Origin: Endomychus coccineus
Lineage: Eukaryota; Arthropoda; Insecta; Coleoptera; Endomychidae
Assembly: GCA_958510875.1 (NCBI GenBank)
Contig: OY294068.1
Coordinates: forward strand, 158,942,388 to 159,006,387
Length of the DNA stretch: 64,000 nt
Reading direction: 5' to 3'
Position numbers and translations under genes: made by a program. The notes under the pieces were generated by a model that did no database searches, was not told the origin of the DNA, and saw only the letters and a program-made list of their open reading frames with translations. Below, piece by piece: positions 24,455 through 34,024 of this stretch (its first letter is position 1; every line of letters starts with the position of its first letter).

Positions 24455-24984
24455 TCTAATGAGGGAAGTGCATAATACGTAGAGGTTGACGCATCAAATT
24501 TTAAATCCATCTCAGGTCGTCCTAGTGACTGATATTGAAAACAAAGGGAGTTGAACATGAAACTGTCATCTACAGGTGATAAAATCTGCATCAGTAATAT
24601 GGCGATATACTTTCGCAGATCTTTTATGACCCTACGCAAAAATTCGATGTATGATGATCCATGAAACTTGTGCTTCAATAATATTTCCCTATACTATTTT
24701 TCGTGAATCTACAATTCTTATGTGGAGAAATAGCCGGCGATGAATTCAACGAAAATTCTTTACTTTTTCATAGTAAAACGTGAAAACCAGCCAACTTCAG
24801 AATAATGATATATTTACAACTATAACATCACAAAGTGACATCTTCAGATGAGTTTCAACTGCATGCAATTGAAGGGGTGTAAGTGACCTCAAGTTTTTTA
24901 ATGGAACTTTTTGGTTTATTACGATTTCATTATCTTTATTTTTCAGAAGTCTGAAAAATAATCTTAAGATCAACCATAAAAAAA
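24455..24984 (-). mobile_element. Penelope-like element P1, 3' part
   Basis: Direct-repeat partner of 27905-28490. On the minus strand it is the 3' untranslated part of a Penelope-like element whose ORF end lies at 27540-27645. The two halves are separated by a 2-kb insertion (24985-26998). The motif CTGAAGATGTCAC (complement of 24841-24847 and neighbours) sits where other PLEs here carry a hammerhead. Confidence 0.75.
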
Positions 24985-25059
24985 GATTTTGTACATACAG
25001 GTACCTCCTTCATTTATAAGTTTTAACTAATTAATGATCTTGATTGACTTCCGCGGATA

Positions 25060-25215
25060 GCTAATCTTGAAAAATGGATTCTGCGTCTCAATAGCACGAC
25101 TCGATGCCGACTTTCGCCTACCGTTACAGGTGGCATCTGCCACCATCAAGTCTTGCTGTTGTGACGCGCAATCCTCCCGGAAGCCAATATTTTTCAAATA
25201 ATTAATTATTTGTTT
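25060..25215 (-). repeat. Dispersed repeat D, copy 1
   Basis: In reverse complement this matches 32200-32360. Shared core: GCCACCTGTAA(C/T)GGT, then GGCGAAAGTCG, then CATCGAGTCG, then TTTTTCAAGATT-type text. It lies in the insertion that splits P1, next to the inverted PLE pair. Confidence 0.65.
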
Positions 25216-25251
25216 CAATTGTGGAAGCCGTTACTTTGTGATAGTTTATCA

Positions 25252-26109
25252 TTTTAACGAAATAATAAATAAAACCACTTTGTTTTACTACCACTGATAT
25301 TTAATATAGTCGTTCCTATAGTTTTAACACTAAACGTGTCATCTTCAGACGAAAAATGAATTTAACAAATATTAAATCTACTACATATAGGTTAAAGAAA
25401 GATTTCAAACAAATTTTATGGCTATAAGAAATAGTTCTAGGAAAGACCAGAGAGGGGTAAGGTGATTAGGTAATTCCGAGAGGACATTAGTGGTGCGGGT
25501 ATATTTACTAACAGACTTTAAATACTAAAATCAGGTTATTAATACATTGAAGAGATTACTGTAATATAAATCTAGTTGATCGTTTAGGATCTTATTATCA
25601 TACATCTTCATTCCTTTGAAAATTTCCATTGACTCTAATATATTTAGTTTTGAAGTTTTATCTTGACTATGTAAAATTTGGACATTATTCAAATTAGGAA
25701 AGGTATGGCCTGTTTCTAAAATATGATTTGCAAATGAAGAATCGGTTTTATTATTTTTAAAGGAACGAAAATGTTCTTCATATCTAACTGCTATGTTACG
25801 GCAAGATCTACCTATGTAAAAACTAGCACACTCTGAACAAGTTAGTTTATAAACTCCGGGTCTTTTAAATTTGTCAGTTTTATCTTTCGCATTCAACAGA
25901 ATATGAGATAATTTGTTTGAGGGTTTGAAGCTGATGGTCAGGTTATGATGGGATAAGATGTTTGCAATTTTTTCGCTTATAGGACCAAAATAAGTTAAAG
26001 AAACATATTTTAATGAGTTATCTTTGTATTTTATAAAGGGATAAATGCTATTGTAAATTAATTTTTGTCTTTTTCTATTTATTAATTTAGAGACTACTTG
26101 AGTATCTAA
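25252..26109 (-). mobile_element. Penelope-like element P2 (left arm of inverted pair)
   Basis: Reverse-complement twin of P3 (26150-26999), nearly identical over about 850 bases, including the GIY-YIG coding region and the 3' untranslated tail. The outer end reads TTTTAACGAAATAATAAAT, mirrored at 26999. Confidence 0.9.
25310..25352 (-). ncRNA. Decayed hammerhead ribozyme copy
   Basis: Minus-strand counterpart of the hammerhead at 26899-26941. Stem I (TCGT/ACGA), the CTGAAGA core and stem II are kept, but the GAAAC core reads AAAAC and the stem III closing GT reads GG, so self-cleavage would not be expected. Confidence 0.6.
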
Positions 26110-26115
26110 ATACAA
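25531..26115 (-). CDS. PLE C-terminal region with GIY-YIG endonuclease
   Basis: An uninterrupted 194-codon frame. Residues 1-85 are the linker downstream of the reverse transcriptase (VSKLINRKRQKLIYNSIYPF, then LTYFGPISEKIA). Residues 86-194 are a GIY-YIG nuclease with GVYKLTCSECASFYIGRS, a basic VRYEEHFRSF segment and FANHILETGH. Penelope-like elements use this nuclease for target nicking. The reverse transcriptase itself is missing. The frame is closed by a real stop (25531-25533) after NVLIT, matching the right-arm twin, so the C terminus is natural. The annotated start is only the first available ATG at the palindrome centre and is probably not a biological start. Confidence 0.85.
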   Translation of the reverse strand: MYLDTQVVSKLINRKRQKLIYNSIYPFIKYKDNSLKYVSLTYFGPISEKIANILSHHNLTISFKPSNKLSHILLNAKDKTDKFKRPGVYKLTCSECASFYIGRSCRNIAVRYEEHFRSFKNNKTDSSFANHILETGHTFPNLNNVQILHSQDKTSKLNILESMEIFKGMKMYDNKILNDQLDLYYSNLFNVLIT

Positions 26116-26720
26116 TTAAAGTCTTTGCTACAAATAACGGTTTCGGTCCTCGAGTTGTCTCTAAATTAATAAATAGAAAAAGACAAAAATTAATTTACAA
26201 TAGCATTTATCCCTTTATAAAATACAAAGATAACTCATTAAAATATGTTTCTTTAACTTATTTTGGTCCTATAAGCGAAAAAATTGCAAACATCTTATCC
26301 CATCATAACCTGACCATCAGCTTCAAACCCTCAAACAAATTATCTCATATTCTGTTGAATGCGAAAGATAAAACTGACAAATTTAAAAGACCCGGAGTTT
26401 ATAAACTAACTTGTTCAGAGTGTGATAGTTTTTACATAGGTAGATCTTGCCGTAACATAGCAGTTAGATATAAAGAACATTTTCGTTCCTTTAAAAATAA
26501 TAAAACCGATTCTTCATTTTCAAATCATATTTTAGAAACAGGCCATACCTTTCCTAATTTGAATAATGTCCAAACTTTACATAGTCAAGATAAAACTTCA
26601 AAACTAAATATATTAGAGTCAATGGAAATTTTCAAAGGAATGAAGATGTATGATAATAAGATCCTAAACGATCAACTAGATTTATATTACAGTAATCTCT
26701 TCAATGTATTAATAACCTGA
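26103..26720 (+). CDS. PLE C-terminal region with GIY-YIG endonuclease
   Basis: Twin of 25531-26115 on the other strand and slightly longer. The frame is open from 26091 with no good ATG, and reads IKVFATNNGF before the linker it shares with the left arm (VVSKLINRKRQK), then the GIY-YIG domain (GVYKLTCSECDSFYIGRS, VRYKEHFRSF, NHILETGHTF) and ends NVLIT. It differs from the twin at a handful of residues (for example D for A in ECDSF, K for E in RYKEH). The reverse transcriptase is absent, so the fragment cannot transpose alone. Two open, nearly identical frames in an otherwise decayed window suggest a recent insertion or gene conversion between arms. Confidence 0.87.
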   Translation, partial: YLNTIKVFATNNGFGPRVVSKLINRKRQKLIYNSIYPFIKYKDNSLKYVSLTYFGPISEKIANILSHHNLTISFKPSNKLSHILLNAKDKTDKFKRPGVYKLTCSECDSFYIGRSCRNIAVRYKEHFRSFKNNKTDSSFSNHILETGHTFPNLNNVQTLHSQDKTSKLNILESMEIFKGMKMYDNKILNDQLDLYYSNLFNVLIT

Positions 26721-26999
26721 TTTTAGTATTTAAAGTCTGTTAGTAAATATACCCGCACCACTAATGTCCTCACGGAATTACCTAATCACCTTACCCCTCT
26801 CTGGTATTTCCTAGAACTATTTCCTCTAGCCATAAAATTTGTTTGAAATCCTTCTTTAACATATATATAGTAGATTTAATATTTGTTAAATTCATTTTTC
26901 GTCTGAAGATGACACGTTTAGTGTTGAAACTATAGTAACGACTATATTGAATATCAGTGGTAGTAAAACAAAGTAGTTTTATTTATTATTTCGTTAAAA
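26110..26999 (+). mobile_element. Penelope-like element P3 (right arm of inverted pair)
   Basis: Head-to-head with P2, so that the two 5' truncation points meet at about 26103-26150 and both 3' ends face outwards. It has the GIY-YIG frame, then a 3' untranslated region of about 280 bases containing an intact hammerhead fold. Confidence 0.9.
26899..26941 (+). ncRNA. Hammerhead ribozyme, type I, in PLE 3' region
   Basis: Fits the hammerhead fold. Stem I is TCGT (26899-26902) with ACGA (26938-26941). The core CTGAAGA is 26903-26909. Stem II is GACAC/GTGTT (five pairs, one G-U) with loop GTTTA. The second core GAA is 26926-26928. Stem III is AC/GT closed by TATA, and the cleavage-site nucleotide is A26937. 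An extra U (26910) lies between core and stem II. Penelope-like elements are known hosts of minimal type I hammerheads, which gives independent support. Short stems I and III suggest weak activity as a monomer. Confidence 0.75.
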
Positions 27000-27645
27000 T
27001 TATTTGTTTTGTAATTATAGAGGGTGTTATGTTCATGTACTCCTTTATTAAAGCAAACCTTATCACCAGCAATGGCAATATATGTATTTGTATACTTTAG
27101 CAACCAAATAATCTAATTTGGTTATTTCAATAAAAATTTGCTGGTGATAAGGCGGATAGAAGGAAAAATGCCTGACAAAATTTATTCAGCCTATTATGAA
27201 CAGCTTAAAACAAGCATAATAGGTTAAAATAGCATATAATAATTGTTTGGAATAGCTTATGATAATATTGAAATATCTTATGACAATAAGTTAGAATTAT
27301 AATAGCTTGTACGAAACACATTATAAGGCACCTACTATTCGAAAGTTGTCCGATTGCAATCCTGTTGGTGCTGTACCAATATTACTTATTTATATCAGCC
27401 TTCTACATACACAATACCTACATTATAAAGGAATATGTAAAAATATTCAATTGTTATATTAATTGAATTTGTATTAAGTCCATTCAATGATTGTACATCG
27501 ATTCTACTATTTACCTGTTTTATGTGATTCATCCCCAGGATAGATCTCTTATAATACCTAATTGTTTTCTTCAGCTAAAGTATCAAAATTTTTATAATTG
27601 AACTGACGGTCATAATCAAAACTATGTTCAGCAAGGGCGGTGGAA
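26999..27645 (-). pseudogene. Penelope-like element P1, ORF end
   Basis: Direct-repeat partner of 28495-29135. On the minus strand from 27645 it reads LESSTALAEHSFDYDRQF, then YKNFDTLAEE and, in another frame, ERSILGMNHIKQ. This matches the C-terminal end of PLE GIY-YIG domains (compare NLENSTALAEDCFDNNHQFD in the element at 32721). The rest is 3' untranslated sequence that continues, beyond the inserted P2/P3 pair, at 24984-24455. Confidence 0.78.
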
Positions 27646-27904
27646 CTTTCTAGGTTTTTGTTTCTAGTTCTATACTTATGACAATGCATTTTCTAAATTC
27701 TTTCTTGTATCACTGCAATTGCAATATGACCAATTTATATATACCGTGTAGGTTTATTCATGCTTAGGTATTAACGCTTTGAGATTCAAAAAATTTGTAC
27801 CAACAACAATTCATCATATTTTTCCAAACATTTCTCAATTTTCTCTGAGGTCTCCGGAATGCATAGTAATGTTATAAAATTATCTTTACTACTGTTTATA
27901 TTAT

Positions 27905-29140
27905 TCATAAATCATTAGTTATGAGGGGAGTACAGGATACCCAAAGGTTGACGCACCAAAATTTAAATCCATCTCAGGTCGTTTCAGTGACTGAATTTGA
28001 AAACAAAGGGAGTTGACCATACTGTCATCTGCAGGTGATAAAATCTACATCAGTAATATTGCGATATACTTTCGCAGATGTATTATAACCCTATCCAAAG
28101 TCTCGATGTATAATTATAAAAGAAACTTGTGCGTCAACCGTATTTCGCTATATCAACTTTAGTGAATCTACGATACATAAATGAACAAATTTGGTCGCGA
28201 TGAATTTAACGAAAATTGCTTACTTTTTCATAGTAAAACGTGAAAACCAGTCAAGTATAATAATATATTCACAACCATAACACCACAAAGTGACATCTTC
28301 AGAATGACTTTCAACTACATACAATTGAAAGGGGTACATCTATAAAGGAGGTTTGTGACAAAAAGTGCTTTCTGAGGTATTTTACCTCAAGTTTTTTAAT
28401 AGAGCATTTTTGTTTAATATTATTTTATTGTCATTAATTTTTAGAAGGGTGGAAAATGATATTGAAATCAACCATAAAAGAAAAAAAACTGATTTATCAT
28501 TTGTTTCGCAATTATAGATGGTGTTATGTTCGTGTACTTACTTATTAAAGCAAAGATATAAGTGTGAAATATACGTTTCCAGTCAAATTCATGTATTTGT
28601 ATACTTAGCAACCAAACAGCTTAAATTGGTTATTTTCAATAACAATTTGGTAGTGATAAGGCGGAGAAAAAGGAAAATTTATTCAGCCTGTTATGAACAG
28701 CTTACAACAAGCATAATAGATTAAAAAAGCATATAATAATTGTTTGAAATAGCTTATGATAATACTAGATTAGCTTATAACAATAAGTTAGAATAACTTG
28801 TACGAAACACATTATAAGTCACCTACTATTCGGAAGTTGTCCAATTGCACTTCTTGTTAGTGCTATACCAATATTACTTATCTATATCAGCCTTCTACTC
28901 ATGAGGAAGTACGTAGAAATATGCAATTGTTGAATTAATTTGATTTGTATTAATTTGACTCAATGATTGTGCATCGATTCTACTATTTACCGATTAATTA
29001 TCCTGTATTATGGGAATCATCTCCAGGGTAGATCTTTTATGATAAATAATTATGTTCTTCAGCTGAACTATCAACATTTTTATAATCTAACTCATGGTCA
29101 TTATCAGAACAATGTTCAGCAAAAGCGGTGGAGAAGACAT
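27905..29140 (-). mobile_element. Penelope-like element P4
   Basis: An uninterrupted version of P1. The ORF end is on the minus strand from about 29140 (STAFAEHCSDNDHELDYKNV, then KRSTLEMIPI in a shifted frame). The 3' untranslated region follows to 27905. It shows that the two separated halves of P1 were once contiguous. The hammerhead-like site (complement of about 28280-28302) has GTT where GAA is needed. Confidence 0.8.
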
Positions 29141-29274
29141 CATCCCAAAATTCAACAGAGAGGCCATGAAATGATACAGAGACAGAGGAACAGGAATAGG
29201 ATTATACAGGCCTGATGAAGTATACTTTGAAAGTGCATAGTGACTTACAAACGAATTTCCTATTAGCATACAAT

Positions 29275-29770
29275 AGACAAAATTTTGTTTCACCAGGTTG
29301 TACAGTGACAACACGTCCTATAGTCTCAGACAGCTCTTTCGCCCTTGTCAAGGAATCGTCAGTGAGACGAGGCAGACGTGCAGTCACTGGTGGTAAATCA
29401 GAACTTCGTATATTGTCTGCTAACACGAAATGTGTTTGTATTTTACTATGCATTTTTGGCGACCGTCACCTGGCGTCAAAATTTCCAACTGTTTCCCAGT
29501 CGATCCTTTGAATTGCGAGAACTTCTTTATCAATGCGTAGCATTGTGAATTGCATTCTCAGTGGGACATCTGCTTGACGGAAGATGGTGTTGTAACTCCT
29601 AGGTTCGCTAAACACTTTGAGGGGGTTTCATTAATCATTCTCGGAGATGATTGATCAGTGACTGCACGTCTGCCACGTCTCACTGACGAGCCCATGAGGA
29701 GGGCGAAACAACTATATGCGACTATGGGACGTGTTGTCACTGTTCAACCTGGCGAACCAAAACTTTGACC
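29275..29770. mobile_element. Small foldback MITE
   Basis: Arms of about 125 bases, 29275-29400 and 29640-29770, in reverse complement. Shared text includes CCAGGTTG(T/A)ACAGTGACAA, CACGTCC(T/C)ATAGTC, and GCAGACGTGCAGTCACTG. The spacer has a short palindrome around GAATTGCG. Frames in the arms look protein-like in more than one strand only because of the symmetry. Target duplication not identified. Confidence 0.7.
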
Positions 29771-29859
29771 AATCATCATGCCAAACAGTCAAGCTGCGAT
29801 CAACCCGCTGAGCTCCCATATAATCAGCTACAAGATGGTCTGAGAACGCTTACGAAAAC

Positions 29860-30145
29860 TAAACGAACTAAGCAATGATAATGCGGTTAAACTCCGAAAG
29901 GTTCCAGGACACATCGGACTGGAGAGGAATGGAAATGCAGATGAACTCGCTAAAAAGGCTTACTGGTTTGAGGCGAACAAATACACATCTGGGAAACTGT
30001 AACCAGACAAGATCGAATACTGCATCAGTTCCTAACAGCGCACTGTCGGTTGGGAGGGCACCTGAAGCAGTTCGGAGTGGTAGAGGAAAGAGAGTACATA
30101 TTCTGCGGGGCAAGAACAAAACTTCTATCTGTATTATCAACAATG
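29860..30145 (+). pseudogene. LINE tail: RNase H end and zinc knuckle
   Basis: End of the ribonuclease H domain of a LINE: AVKLRKVPGHIGLERNGNAD followed by ELAKKA. The PGH and NAD-ELA residues are those that hold the last catalytic His and Asp in type I RNase H. After a frameshift comes the tail block QFLTAHCRLGGHLKQFG with a VVEERE segment that normally precedes a C-x-x-C zinc motif. Found in I- and LOA/Jockey-related LINEs that carry RNase H. The element is truncated on both sides. Confidence 0.8.
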
Positions 30146-30299
30146 CAAACAGGCTTAGCTGCAATGGCTTCTAAAGAGATGGCGTGCAGACCAAGCCCAA
30201 CTATTCAGGGGGCAGCCTGAAAAGCTGCGAGTAGAACCGCAGAACAGAATCAAAGCCATATGGTTCGCGGAGCAGCATTTCAGTGTCCAGAAAATGATG

Positions 30300-31020
30300 A
30301 GAAAAGCACGGCACAATTTGGTATACGGATGGGTCCAGAACAAACACAAGAGTCGGAGCAGCCTTTTGCGGTCTCAGATATATTGATGGGTACTCCGTGG
30401 GAATGAGAGTTCTCAACACAGTCTTCCAAGTCGAAATACTTGCCATATTCAGATGTGCGGAGAAGCTACTCGGCTGTGGTAAAATAAATAAGATCATCTG
30501 GATCTGTTCGTACAGTCCAGCAGCACTCAACGCACTAAAAAGTCAGACTAAGTCCTCAAGGCTTGTCAGGGATACTAAGGAAATCCTCAACAGGCTAGCC
30601 GGTGGAAACAGGCTCAACCTGACCGGGACTCCGGGTCACTCTGATCGGGAATTCGAGAGTAGACAAATTCGCCATAGAGTGCCCAGTTTGAACGATCAAC
30701 AAGACCTTCTTGCTGGTATCCCTCACAACGGAAAATACACATCTTGCAGAACCGTCTGAGATCAACATGCCTCAGCCTGGAGAAGCATGCACCCTCCAAA
30801 ACACAAAGGCTCAATACCTGGAACTTTTCTAATAGGAAAGGAAGACTTAACTTACATGAACCGATCCATTACCCTGAGCTTCCTAAAAGCTATAAGATTG
30901 GTGAAGAAACTTCTTGGTCGTTGAGACACGTTTAACGGCTCAACAGCAAAAGGGGACACGTTAGATCTTTCGGAGCCGCAGAATGCAGAAATCAACAATG
31001 TGCAATATAACACCAACTAA
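30300..31020 (+). pseudogene. LINE tail: RNase H domain, second copy
   Basis: Starts with IWYTDGSRTNTRVGAAFCG (the first catalytic Asp in YTDGS), then VFQVEILAIFRCAEKLL with the catalytic Glu. Next is WICSYSPAALNALKS, where the third catalytic Asp of the usual SDSQAAL has become Tyr, then RLAGGNRLNLTGTPGHSD. The last Asp block is unreadable after a frameshift. Downstream (30770-31020) is the degraded C-terminal tail of the LINE. The copy follows the first RNase H fragment in the same orientation, so two tails of related LINEs lie in tandem. Confidence 0.82.
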
Positions 31021-32195
31021 GAATAAAGGGTAAAGTCAACCGAAGTGGTCGATCATTCGGTAACTAAGCTGTGCATCCAGTTGCTGAACTGTGGTTCTCG
31101 AATGATAATAATTGAGTATTCTCAATAAACTAATGCAGTCGTCATTTTGAACAATCAAATAATTTCACAAACTTAAGATTCTGATTCACTTGGAGAATAT
31201 AGAGCCCACATAGTCATTCCATATTTACAATATTCAGTCCAGATCGGTATTAGATCTTTTCAATTGTTTGGAATATAATGCTTTCAAACATTCTACATTC
31301 ACAACTATTATTATACTGAGACGCTTTTCATATCATCAGCTGCTGTAGCGTCTAGGGACAATGAGCAAGCATGTTCAGAGATTTCCAACATTTATAGGAG
31401 TGTTGTAATGACTTTTCGGTTATTTCTGGGGAATTAATGTCATCACAGACCTTATATGATAAACCAATTTATTTGAGTTCATCGGAAATAATGGTAATTC
31501 GGATGATTGATTAAATTAACATATTCGTCACGCAACGGTGACCATTGTCTTATCCAATTCTAGTGCATTACACAGTCTCGTGGAGTCCATAAATTCGCCA
31601 CAGATTTTACGGAAACGCTAATCGTATTAGCCTGGAGATGTAGCGACTCTTGAAACCGTGAAATTGTCCGGAAATTGTTGTTGTGGATTTAGCGTTCGAG
31701 CGAAGATACGGCGAAGGATCTATTCGTAACATGGGCTGATGTAGATGACAGGTAGAGGATTTCGAGAGAATATGAACGAGTAAAAATATGTACCTGAAAA
31801 CATTGAAATATGTCAAGTACAGAGATAAAATCACAATCTCTTTTTTTCTGAATTGTCATTGATAACCCTACTTCGGAATATTGTATCAAATTAGAAATAT
31901 GTGTGGGATGGAAGATAAACATATTATGGTCTGTCTACCCTTTGACCCTCATTTAATTAATTATTCAATGCAACTCCATGTTTTTTCTTTCCTGTTTTCC
32001 AATCGCACTCATTCCCTGTATTTATCATTACCACTTACAGATTCGACACCAGAGTCATGGTCCAGATTATTTAGTATATTCCCTTCCCAACATTTGTAAA
32101 CCCATATTTGGAAATGTCAGTTCGCAAGTACTAGAACAGCTACCAACGAAACAAAGGCAGTGTTGTAAGTTGCGTGAAATTTTCACACAATGAAT
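31021..32195. other. No recognisable gene
   Basis: AT-rich, no supported feature. Confidence 0.5.
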
Positions 32196-32199
32196 ACCG

Positions 32200-32360
32200 C
32201 TACTTAAATCTAAATAAATTGTTCCAGTTTAATCCTCAATCCTGCCCTGAAAGTGCCACCTGTAATGGTTGGCGAAAGTCGTCATCGAGTCGATTCACTG
32301 TGATGCGAAATTCATTCGGAAGCCAAGAATTTTCAAGATTTGGTCTAGGTGGAAGTATAC
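32200..32360 (+). repeat. Dispersed repeat D, copy 2
   Basis: Partner of 25060-25215 in opposite orientation. Confidence 0.65.
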
Positions 32361-32699
32361 TATTCTAGATAATTTTTTGTTTCCGTTCCAAAATTATTTA
32401 AATGAAGTATCACCTCCAACATTGATTTATTCTTAAGCACTAGACAACCCAATTCCACAAGTTTTTCTCTCATGCATTATTGTTTTAAAAACATATGCAG
32501 AAACATAATCAAACATTAAGTTCCATCCATCCCATTTTCGTTGCACCTTATAAAAAGTTCTGTTTACTCTTTGAACTGTTAGAGCTTTCAAAACAGATTA
32601 AATGACATAGAAAATTTTTAAGTCATCGGCAAAAAGCGAAAAACGACATTTCTTGGAAACATACCTTATATCGTGGTATAATCGTTATAATCGTCATAT
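32361..32699. other. No recognisable gene
   Basis: AT-rich flank of the next PLE. Confidence 0.45.
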
Positions 32700-32720
32700 A
32701 TAAATAGCATAAAAGGTAAT

Positions 32721-33194
32721 ACAGATAATTTTATAATATTACCATATATTCCGGAGACTTCAGAGGAAATTAAGAAATGTTTGAAAAGGTATGATATGAA
32801 TGTCGTGCATGAACCTACTAACTGTGTTGGGAAATATTTCTCAAATCTAAAACCTGTAATAACGAAAGATAAACAAACCCACATAGTACACAAATTAAAT
32901 TGTTTAGATTGCGATAGGACTTATACTGGAATCTCTAAACGATATTTACAAAAAAGAATATATGGCCATAAGTATAGCACGAGAAACTGAAACTTAGAAA
33001 ATTCTACCGCCCTTGCTGAAGACTGCTTTGATAATAACCATCAATTCGATTACAAAAATGTTAATATTTTAACATTTCATTATAAAAGATCTACTATTCT
33101 GAAGATGATTCACATGAGACGTGACTCCAAATATGTAAATCATAAGACAGATATTCAGACATTAAGTCAGATTTATACTGACCTTATTAATTAA
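32721..33194 (+). pseudogene. PLE linker and GIY-YIG endonuclease, one stop
   Basis: Reads FIILPYIPETSEEIKKCLKR, then YFSNLKPVITKDKQTHIVHK, then the nuclease start LNCLDCDRTYTGISKRYLQK with RIYGHKYS. An in-frame TGA at 32990 region follows STRN, after which the frame goes on with NLENSTALAEDCFDNNHQFD and DIQTLSQIYTDLIN before the natural stop. A Cys pair (NCLDC) ahead of the Tyr-x-Gly is typical for PLE GIY-YIG domains. The reverse transcriptase is missing. Apart from the single stop the frame is clean, so this copy is relatively young. Confidence 0.85.
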
Positions 33195-33564
33195 AACTCT
33201 TGCAAATTCCTACATGCGTCTTTATAATGTTAAAAGTATATTCTAGGTGGAATGTCAGAAAAATTCCCAATAAGGTCTGACGAACCTTTTTCTATTACCT
33301 CATAGACCCTAACATCTGGTTCAAAAGTAGATACTTGAACATAATGTTCTTGTTTTAGTCGTTCATGGACTTTGTTGAAATGAGTTCTTATTTATTCTTG
33401 ATATTCTATACTTATAACATTGATGTGTTACAATTTCGAATATCAGTGTTTCTGTTCGTTTCGGCGACATGGGCATTTTTATTTGAAATTGATGTGATGA
33501 GGACGCTTTGGGCTAATACAGTACAATAATTAGTTTAAAGTAGTCCCGTTTTAGACATAATTAG

Positions 33565-33604
33565 TCTTCTGATGATGGTCATGAGACCGAAACGTACGTT
33601 AAGA
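33565..33604 (+). ncRNA. Hammerhead ribozyme, type I, in PLE 3' region
   Basis: Stem I is TCTT (33565-33568) with AAGA (33601-33604). The core CTGATGA is 33569-33575. Stem II is GGTC/GACC with tetraloop ATGA. The core GAA is 33589-33591. Stem III is ACG/CGT with a two-base turn, and the cleavage-site nucleotide is T33600. As in the other copy, one extra U (33576) separates the core from stem II. All pairs are Watson-Crick. It lies about 370 bases after the ORF stop on the same strand. Confidence 0.78.
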
Positions 33605-33660
33605 TGAAAATGATAAACATGTGTGTTAGTGTGACCTATTTCCCGAAAGTTTATATACAA

Positions 33661-34024
33661 TAAATAATTATACGAAATTGAAATATTTGAGCTTTAAGAT
33701 AACCTATCTACCTATTTATAATAATTGTTGTACATTATAATACGATTTGATTATGCATTCTTAGTAATTTAAGTCAATATGGCAACAGCTTGACACAAGT
33801 AAATTGATAGTACTCGTAACATGCGATTTGATACAAGGAATTATGAATTGCGCTTTCAGATCACAGTCTCTCTGTCTCCCCATATTAAATATATTTGGAG
33901 ATTCTGGCATATTGCAGGAATTATATGTGCGTTTCATATAGTAGATAGGTACTTGTTCCAATTGGTAATCAAGTTATATCCCGTAGCTTGAAATTTCTTG
34001 GTATCTCAAGTAGTAACGGAATTA
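33661..34024. other. No recognisable gene
   Basis: Spacer between PLE P5 and foldback FB2. Confidence 0.45.

Larger units (their letters stand above)
32700..33660 (+). mobile_element. Penelope-like element P5 (5'-truncated)
   Basis: C-terminal ORF part (32721-33194) and a 3' region of about 460 bases with a hammerhead fold at 33565-33604. It belongs to a different PLE subfamily from P2/P3: its linker and GIY-YIG residues and its hammerhead stems differ. Confidence 0.85.

Noticed and set aside
29210..29250. CTGATGA followed by GAAA, a possible third hammerhead
   Set aside because: Stem III and the cleavage-site rule fail (G at the H17 position), and the stem II pairing is poor.
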